Assembly (NCBI GenBank): GCA_033725935.1
Contig: MU867067.1
Location: 310,001-374,000 of the forward strand
Direction: 5' to 3'
From: Cladorrhinum sp. PSN259
Taxonomy: Eukaryota; Ascomycota; Sordariomycetes; Sordariales; Podosporaceae
DNA: 64,000 bases
Shown: positions 56,905-64,000 of the stretch, piece after piece
How positions within the stretch are numbered: position 1 is the first letter of the stretch
Layout: every line of letters starts with the position of its first letter
The notes under the pieces: model-generated
What the model was told of the DNA's origin: nothing
Seen by the model: the letters and a program-made list of their open reading frames with translations, nothing else
Database searches by the model: none
Position numbers and translations under genes: made by a program

Positions 56905-58886
56905 ATGGCTTCAAAATCCGCCGCCAAACAACTACCGCACGAGAAACGGAAAGGCGAGGCCGCACTTAGCGACTTTGCCGAGTACGTCGAGAAGCAGCAA
57001 GCCTTGCGGTTCCCCAGCTCAAAAGTAACGGCCGCCGCTGCTGCAACTGCTGGAACCTCTGCGGCCGTCGCAAGCGCACATGCCGACTTTGACCACCATG
57101 AGGAGCTCGACGACATTCTCGACAGTCTTGACCTCTCTGACCCGGCTCCCCGGGTGAGGTTACGAGACCTGCTACTATCCCCTTCAACCGATGCCGAATC
57201 ATTACAAAAGCTCGCCGACGCAGTACAGGACCGATTAGCTGAGGGCCATGGCGAGACCGTGTTCGACATCGGCTTTGAAAACAATGGTGACGGCATGAAG
57301 CTGACCGTCGACGAGTGGAATGCGGCATACAAACGATTAGTTGAGGCAGCTAAGCAATTACGAGCGGATTGCAAACTGCTATTAACCAAGAATGTTGGAG
57401 GTGAGGTGGATGGGACACCGACCAAAGATAAGGACTGCAGCGGCAAAGTGATGATTCGCCAGGCTCCGGCTACCGTCGAGGATGTCATTGAGACGAGGAT
57501 AGCAGTGGTGGGTAACGTTGACGCCGGTAAAAGTTCAATGCTCGGCGTCCTTGTCAAAGGGGACCTCGATGACGGCAGAGGCAAGGCGCGGGTGAACCTG
57601 TTCAGGCACAAACATGAGATCGAAACGGGCCGCACATCCTCAGTCGGCATGGAAATCATGGGATTTGATACCAAGGGACAGGTCATCGTTTCCGACACTC
57701 CAGGCCGCAAACTCTCATGGGAGGAAATCGGAAAGCGCAGCGCCAAAGTGATCACATTCACCGATTTGGCTGGACACGAACGCTACCTGCGCACGACCGT
57801 CTTCGGCATGCTGTCTAGCAGCCCGAATTACTGCTTGCTCATGGTGGCAGCGAATAACGGACTCATCGGCATGAGCAAAGAGCATCTCGGTATCGCCCTG
57901 GCCCTCAATGTGCCAGTCATGGTTGTCATTACCAAAATCGACATTTGCCCGCCGCAGATCTTGGAGCAGACCATAACCCAGATCACGCGCATTCTCAAGA
58001 GTCCTGGAGCGAGGAAAATCCCCATCTTCATCAAAAACCATGAGGAGTGCATCAACACGGCAACCCAGTTCGTCTCGCAGCGTATCTGCCCCATATTCCA
58101 GGTGTCCAACGTGACGGGCGAGAACCTGGATCTCGTGCGCTCGTTCCTCAACATACTGCCGCACCACGGCCGTTACGATGCCGACGCCTCGTTCGAGTTC
58201 CATGTCAATGACACCTTCAGTGTTCCTCACGTGGGCACGGTAGTGAGCGGCATTGTGAAGTCGGGCGTCATCCACGCGGGAGACGACGTGCTGATCGGTC
58301 CGGACTCGCTTGGCCGGTTCACGCAGACATCCATTCGTTCCATCGAGAGGAAACGAATAGGCGTACCTGCTGCGTCGGCGGGCCAGTCAGCTTCGTTTGC
58401 TCTTCGACGGATACGGCGAAAAGACGTGCGGAAAGGAATGGTGGTACTGCCGAAACAGCCGGATGGCGCCTCGCCCAAGGTGTTCCGCGAGTTTGTGGCT
58501 GAAGGTATGGAAATATTCTCATTCCCATTTTGTTTTACGCCGGTATACTGACTTTGAGATCAAAAGTGCTTATTCTGTCACATGCCACCACCATTAAAAC
58601 AAAATACCAGGCCATGCTACACGTAGGGCCGGTTTCCCAGACCTGCGCCATCATTGATGTCGACCGCCCGTTTATACGGACGGGCGATAGGGCAACGGTT
58701 GCGTTCAGATTCGTGCAACGTCCTGAGTATCTTGCTCCTGGCGACCGATTGCTCTTCCGCGAGGGCAGGACGAAAGGGCTGGGTATCGTCAAGAGTGTAG
58801 GGTATGACCCTTCCAAGCCTCTGTCGCCTAAACAGGGCGAGGAGGAGGGTGGTGATGCTACTGCTGCTGCTGTAGAGGTGAAGTAG
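56905..58886 (+). CDS. GTPBP1/GTPBP2-type translational GTPase
   Basis: Two exons (56905-58504 and 58567-58886) give 639 residues. The intron at 58505-58566 has donor GTATGG and acceptor AAAAG, and joins FREFVAE to VLILSH. The family is related to elongation factors and is tied to ribosome rescue and mRNA turnover. Nucleotide-binding motifs are G1 GNVDAGKSS near 202-210, G3 DLAGHERY near 286, G4 TKID near 342 and G5-like QVSNVTGENL. Domain II includes TFSVPHVGTVVSG, and the C-terminal beta-barrel is completed in exon 2 by HVGPVSQTCAI and RPEYLAPGDRLLFREGRTKG. The N-terminus is acidic and Ala-rich. Length agrees with human GTPBP1 (669). The start has a purine-rich context at position -3 and opens the frame. 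Convergent with LSM3. Confidence 0.92.
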
Positions 58887-59575
58887 TGCGTTAGATCTAA
58901 GTTTGGATAAAGTTTTTTTCTCGGAGCGGGACAACGTCGACCGGCGGTAGCGATCATTGGCAACATTTTATTTATGGTTTGAGATCACATATGGGGTTAG
59001 GATTTTTGGATTTGGTTATTTTCGTTTTGTTTCCTTCACATGGCCGTTTTGTATCACATTTTCCCACATTTTCTAGCCCTGGATGTATGAGATTGTCCTT
59101 GTTTTTCTTTTATCGTTATGAATGTTGTTTTTCAGGATATGATGAGTTCTCTGTGACTGTTGCCGTGATCTCGTTCTCTCTTCCGTTCTTTCCTCCCTTT
59201 CTGCTGTTCCTTCCGTATCATCGCTGAGAGAGAAAAGAGATCATCGTAAAATCTGGATTGTATATATCGACGGATTTAGATAAGGCCCCGGGGATATTGA
59301 TTGATGCAACTTTTTTCATGGAACGAAATCGGTGAGGAACAGCTTTCCATTCTCAGCAGCGACGTATCATATCTTTTTTTTTCCATGAGTCTCAGCCGGG
59401 GGAGGGAAAAAAAAACCTGCTGCTGCTGCTGCTGCTGCTTGAGAACCAACGTTGATTTGTTCAAGCATTTTAAACGCAAAAAAGAAAATCAACCCCTTGT
59501 ATTCATTTACATGGATGGCGCCTTGCTTCAAGTTTGCTTTCTCTCTCTCTGTCTCTAGCCAGCGATATACACTAC
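58887..59575. other. Convergent intergenic region
   Basis: About 690 bp between the 3' ends of the GTPBP1-type gene (+) and LSM3 (-). It contains a (CTG)7 run at about 59417-59439. No gene is seen. Confidence 0.5.
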
Positions 59576-60176
59576 TCAGTAAGGTCTCGTCTGAGGAGAA
59601 ATGAGCACGACGCTGTCCCCTCTTACAAAGAGCATCTCTGATTTCCTGCTGATTGTCTTTTTTTATATAAGATGTGATCAGTACATATACATGAATATGC
59701 TTTATATCCCAAATAAAAGGGGGTGGGGGAGACATACCTTTACATCTTCATCATCGCCGGCGGCGGCGCCGGGATTATCGTTGTCTACCTCGTCGTCGGA
59801 GACTACGTAGATTGTTTCTTCGACGTCGCCCAGGACGAGATTACAGTGGGAGTCGTATGCCTTTTTGTTTTAACAAAAGAAGAAGATAAGGGTTAGTTTA
59901 TTTAAATACGGGAATAGATAGGTTTTATAGAGTGAGGTTGCATGTAGTATAGTTATATGGGTTTTGTTGTAATGTTGTGTTTGTGATGATGGATAATAAA
60001 TTTGTGAATAGGTGCAATATGTGTAATAAGTGTTGACAAAAATTACTTACATGCAAACGGCCCTTCAATTCCCTGTCCCCTCTGAGCTTCACAAAAACGA
60101 CCTCGTCCAGCAGGAGGCGCACCAGATCGAGCGGCTCCGAAGGCGCGTTTGACTCATCCACTACGTTGTCGGCCAT
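59576..60176 (-). CDS. LSM3: U6 snRNA-associated Sm-like protein LSm3
   Basis: Three small exons (60176-60051, 59860-59738, 59656-59576) give 109 residues. Introns at 60050-59861 (GTAAGT) and 59737-59657 (GTATGT) are phase 0. LSm3 is part of both the LSm2-8 ring on U6 snRNA in splicing and the LSm1-7 ring in cytoplasmic mRNA decapping. The Sm1 motif is [20 protein letters not shown], continuing [19 protein letters not shown] with the EETIY that follows. The Sm2 motif is [15 protein letters not shown] in the last exon. An acidic loop ([15 protein letters not shown]) separates them. The third exon's acceptor was placed at AAAAAAG|ACA because only that keeps the Sm2 frame. A nearby CAGCAG would shift it. 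Length is slightly above yeast (89) and human (102). Confidence 0.92.
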
Positions 60177-60778
60177 TTTTTGAAGAAATTTTGGTTTAAA
60201 GTTCGGGTGCGGGGCGAAAATTAGCTGGATGTTTTCGTGAGTTGTTGTTGTGGTTTATTGTTGTTGAAGAGTGAGCAAGTGTTTCTTGTGAACAACCTGG
60301 AAGTGGGTTGACAGTTCTGTTGTTAGTCTAGTTGCCCAGGACTGGGAGCTCATTGGGTCCGTGCACCTTGGAAGCTTCACAGGATGACTGCACTGAGGAG
60401 CCCAGTTTGTGCCGCTCTTCACCGCCCTTTCTCAACAATACGCCCTGGAAATGTTTCCCGATCTGGATGCGATGGGAATGTTACAGTCCAAACTGCGGGG
60501 CTGCCGAGGCACCCCTCTGATCTTTGAGTGGGAAGAGATTTGAGCTATCTTGTAATATACATATATCGTACAATGTCCTTGGACGGACATAGATTTCTGG
60601 ATGATTGGGAGATTCAGAACCATGTAACCAGGCACATGACCTTGACCATGAGGACTCGTATCACGGTTTTGGGCCGCTTTGAGTGGCTTGTTTGACGATC
60701 AACAAGCCCGCATTTAATTCCAATTTCAACGCACACACCTCATCTCGGGTGCGGAAAACTGTCCAACCTCGCGACCCT
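60177..60778. other. Intergenic between LSM3 and GPI12
   Basis: About 600 bp with the LSM3 promoter and GPI12 3' UTR. No other feature is seen. Confidence 0.5.
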
Positions 60779-61800
60779 TTACTTTGCCTTGACCTTTTCC
60801 AACCTCAAATCATTGATGTACATATATCTGCTCAATGTGATCCAGCCATATCTGAACCAGACCATCTGGCTCTTGTGTGCTGTTATCATGGCCTTCCACG
60901 CCGTGATGATGCTCTGGTGGCCAGCAAAGCTATTGAGAAATATCAATCCGCCAGGGTGCTTCTTGTCCTTTTTATCCGCCCCAACCGCCCAGCTACCCAA
61001 CGTCGGGAGTACATCCAGGATGCCCGAATACTTCCGTCCCATCCCTACCGTCGTCAAGGTGTAGAGGTCTATCGGTGTCTTCCAACCAGGCTTGTCAACT
61101 ACTAGAGTGCTAACAAACTCCTTTGCGCCGTGATATAGGGAGATGTGGTTCGGATGGCCCGAGACGCCGCCGGCGTCAAAGGTGATGAGGACATCGATCG
61201 TGGTAGTGGGCGGTTGGTTGGATCCGCGCGACTTGGCGAGGTTGGGAGCAAAGGCCGAGGATAGCAGAGCCGAGATCTTCCCATTATCCCATGTGGTTGT
61301 CATGCTGTCTTGGAATTCGGGCTTCTCAATCACAAACACATCATTGGGGTTGCGCAGGCCGAGAACAAGACCCGACTTGGCCAACTCTTTTTTTCTTGTC
61401 TCGCCGAGTCCATCTGCGTCGCCTGTTTTTGTCCATGATCATCAGCTTGAGACATGGCGGCGGCGCATCGAGGGGCAGGGGTAGAAGAGGAGGCCATACC
61501 GCTGCTCAAGCAGAGAATCTTGACATGATTGCCCGCATCTGGACGGGTGAGCGCCAGTACGGCAGGCGCAAAGAACATGGCCTCATCATCTGGGTGCGCG
61601 ATCAGTAGGCAGATGCGCTTGTTCTTGAGCATTGGAAATCTCGTCGAGACCACGCTCGCCGTGTAGATGTAGAGTGATGGGATCACCACGGCGAGCACGC
61701 CCGTCAAAAGATACCAATCCATCGCGTATCCCGTCCCAATTACCTTGTTTGCCCAGCCAGGAACCTTCTTCTTCGTCCAACCGACAAGATCCCTGCTCAT
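60779..61800 (-). CDS. GPI12: N-acetylglucosaminyl-phosphatidylinositol de-N-acetylase (GPI12/PIG-L)
   Basis: Two exons (61800-61500 and 61422-60779) give 314 residues. The intron at 61499-61423 has donor GTATGG and acceptor AACAG, and joins LCLSSG to DADGLGETRKKEL. The enzyme removes acetate from GlcNAc-PI in the second step of GPI-anchor synthesis on the ER cytosolic face. One N-terminal membrane segment lies at about 28-50 (WYLLTGVLAVVIPSLYIY). The zinc-binding motif AHPDDEAMFF (HPDDE at 69-73) follows. The second metal-binding site is FDAGGVSGHPNHISLY, with the His residues in place. Length agrees with yeast Gpi12 (304). The frame opens at TTG 61812; ATG 61800 is the first ATG. Divergent from the membrane protein gene at 62.6 kb. 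Confidence 0.93.
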
Positions 61801-62599
61801 ATTCTTGATCAAACAGACGCCCGAGGTTTTGCTGGTAGATGCGCAACACGGCGCGACTCGGGCTTTTGTCGCAACCTCAGAGTATCCTGGAAGCTCCTTT
61901 CCAGAAGTGTACGGGATAAAGTTGCAAATGCAACAGTCGACTACAAGAGGACGAGCCGGGGGCGAATGCAGTATAGATATCCGTATTTGCTGAATTTCGT
62001 CACAGTGAACGGCGAAGCGGGAGGGAAAAGGGGCGAGCGGAGAGAGGGAGGGGAACTTGGAAATGTTGGAGGGTAGGTATCAGAAGACGCTCCAAGATAA
62101 TAATGCGCCCATCCGATTGGTAGGCATTACCCCGGTCGCATGTTGAGGGTGTCGAGACGCGGCCTGTGACCTCATGATCAGGGCCCGGACCGCCGTTTAG
62201 CAGGTTCAAATATATAAGGTTTTTTTATTAAAGCTCTTTTCAGTTACTCCAAGACGGCGCGCCATCAGTCGGCTAGTACTGCAACTTGAATGCACAATTC
62301 ATAATGCTGGAACCTGTCGGGTTTATTGCAGCCAACTGGATGCAGAGGATGGCTGGGCGGTGAAGCTCTCGATCTCTGGATCGAGCTCGATTCCATGCAA
62401 GGTGGTGGGGTTGAGCCCCGCACTTTGAGATACAGGGGTTTTGATTGGGAAACTGCCAAGTGGATTGCAGGTCCATCGCATTTCCTCCTGGGACTGGCTG
62501 GTCTCGGCATCAGCAAATCATTATAGGAGAGTGGAATCGCATCTTTTTTCTTCTGTTTTCACTGTTCTAAAAGTACTTTCAACCACGTACAGTATCACA
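61801..62599. other. Divergent promoter region, GPI12 and membrane protein gene
   Basis: About 800 bp between two divergent start codons. No coding frame is supported. Confidence 0.5.
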
Positions 62600-63387
62600 A
62601 TGGCAAGGCAACGCAAGGAAAAATCCATCGACAAAATCAAGCTCAAGCAGCCTGATCGTTCAGGACCGTCAGACAAGACACTGCTGGAACTGGCGGACGA
62701 GAGGAACCTCTTCGCGGAAGCTGAAAGACGACAAAATGAGCTGAACGGCAAGAAGGTGCCGGCAGCGAGGGTTGGAAAACTGCAAAAGATTCCGAAACCA
62801 GCCGACGAGGACGAGAGCAGCGAAGACAGTTCAGACGATGACGAGGATGATGATGAGGGCAGGTTATCACCGAAAGCCGAACGCATTCTGGAGACGCTAC
62901 TTTGGACTGTTTGTTTGTCTACATTGCATTTCACGCTCGACACCTTGGTCCACAATCAGTACTCTGCTGATCGGATAACATGGGTCCCCATCTGGACCAG
63001 AGCCATTCAGGCATTCCTTGGTAAGTCTGAAAAGTTCGCGTTGAAATGTTTGCCTGGATTGCTGACACTTGCTGATATTTTCCAGTTTTCTCTTTACTTG
63101 TGTACACGCTCCATCCGCATGCCTCGAACCCTACCCTTTTGCCCGGGCTTCCCTCACGTTATCAATCAGTCCTTAGACAGTTCATCTTCTTCGTGACCAG
63201 TGTGATTGGGGGATGCTACATGATACATATTACAAACTCGTTTGGGTATATGGCTGTTATGAAGCAGGCGCCGCCTCTGGGGTGTCTTTGGGTATGGTCT
63301 GTCATTGAGCTTGAGCTTCCATATGCTGTTCTCAGTCTCGCAGCAGATGGCGCATTTCTGTGGCTCAATGGCTACAACATCAAATGA
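62600..63387 (+). CDS. Small fungal multi-pass membrane protein of unknown function
   Basis: Two exons (62600-63020 and 63086-63387) give 240 residues. The intron at 63021-63085 has donor GTAAGT, a gctgat branch and acceptor TCCAG. The first 90 residues are charged: a Lys/Arg-rich start, an acidic Asp/Glu/Ser run at about 68-86, and a basic KVPAARVGKLQKIPK between. Four hydrophobic segments follow: TLLWTVCLSTLHFTL, AFLVFSLLVYTL across the splice, FIFFVTSVIGGCYMIHI and a C-terminal pair around WSVIELELPYAVLSL. It ends AFLWLNGYNIK. This layout is common among conserved ascomycete proteins of unknown function; I cannot give a domain name with confidence. An ER location is plausible only by analogy. 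Confidence 0.82.
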
Positions 63388-64000
63388 TCTTCTCTCCATT
63401 TATCAAAAGTCAAGATCCCCGACGTCCATCCCGTGCATTCATCCCAGCCGCGGCCTACATCTTTCGTGATGCAGTCACCACAGCTCGCTGTCCCGATTTG
63501 GACCAATGGTTGCTGGTCTCAACGCGAAAACGTGAGTGCGTGCACGGCAGGTTACTCCAGCCTCTGCGGATGCGTTGCACCTGCCACCTGATTTCTCGGT
63601 GGACTGCATTCAGGATGAGAGTAAGGGGCAATCAACGTGGAGGTGTCACGGCCATCAGAATGCAGGGAGGAATTGTGGCTTCTGGATTCGGCGAAATTGC
63701 TAGCCGCCTTCCATCGAAGGTCATGGCGCACGAGGTGGAATGTCTCAGGTCGCCTTTGTTGATTCAAAAGCCAAAGTTGTCGTCAGGAACAGGAAATTCG
63801 AGGAATGCTAAGAAGCGCGGTCGGTTCTCAGCTTCACTAACCTTGAACCACCAAGCTGGGAAACGTGGAAGCAAGCCTCATTTCTCTAACATCGTGCAAT
63901 CCTTACTATTATCGCCGAATGCGACTGCCTACCTTGGCAGACCACAGGTCGATGTCCAACGGCTCAGCCTGCTTGCAGAAAGGAATCGAAAAAAACTTGA
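63388..64000. other. Right end of the window, no gene seen
   Basis: Holds the 3' UTR of the membrane protein gene and sequence of unknown content up to the window edge. Confidence 0.5.

Overview
The window looks like nuclear DNA of a filamentous ascomycete, most likely a Sordariomycete. The genes are eukaryotic housekeeping and regulatory genes. Introns are short (about 50-290 bp) with GTRNGT-type donors, CTRAC-like branch sites and YAG acceptors. Several products are typical of Pezizomycotina: a Con7-type C2H2 regulator, an LDB19-type arrestin and a Ser-rich AAR2. There is no operon logic, and I see no CRISPR array, rRNA, convincing tRNA or intact transposon.

Layout. 1.7-2.9 kb (+): two-repeat Myb/SANT protein. 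3-9 kb: gene-free, full of microsatellites. 9.0-10.9 kb (-): unrecognised protein whose frame is broken by three TAG codons. 11.3-12.3 kb (-): hemerythrin-like protein. 12.8-16.4 kb (-): RAD26/CSB-type SNF2 ATPase. 17.4-18.4 kb (-): Mpv17/PMP22 membrane protein. 20.0-21.4 kb (+): Cys-containing unknown protein. 22.2-23.1 kb (-): ESCRT-II subunit SNF8/VPS22. 23.6-25.4 kb (-): AAR2 splicing factor. 29.2-31.3 kb (-): Con7-like zinc-finger regulator. 31.3-44.2 kb: about 13 kb with no gene I can support. 44.3-44.7 kb (-): small secreted double-psi beta-barrel protein. 45.7-49.0 kb (-): RAD5-type HIRAN/SNF2/RING protein, divergent from an NDUFAF6-type complex I assembly factor (49.5-50.6 kb, +). 54.1-55.7 kb (+): LDB19-type arrestin adaptor. 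56.9-58.9 kb (+): GTPBP1-type GTPase. 59.6-60.2 kb (-): LSM3. 60.8-61.8 kb (-): GPI12/PIG-L deacetylase. 62.6-63.4 kb (+): small multi-pass membrane protein.

The genes serve separate processes: repair (RAD26, RAD5), splicing (AAR2, LSM3), sorting (SNF8, LDB19), mitochondria and GPI synthesis (NDUFAF6, GPI12, perhaps Mpv17 and hemerythrin) and transcription (Myb, Con7).

The most unusual signal is a set of in-frame TAG codons followed by coding-like sequence in the same frame. The Myb gene stops at TAG followed by CAATCA, which fits the CARYYA leaky context known from tobacco mosaic virus, and a 25-codon extension follows. The Con7-like gene has 68 further open codons after TAG, including an in-frame 54-bp tandem repeat. 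The 9.0-10.9 kb gene is one 633-codon frame interrupted only by three TAGs and ended by TAA. Readthrough, nonsense mutation and unresolved introns are all possible. TAG clearly works as an ordinary stop in other genes here, so general reassignment is not supported.
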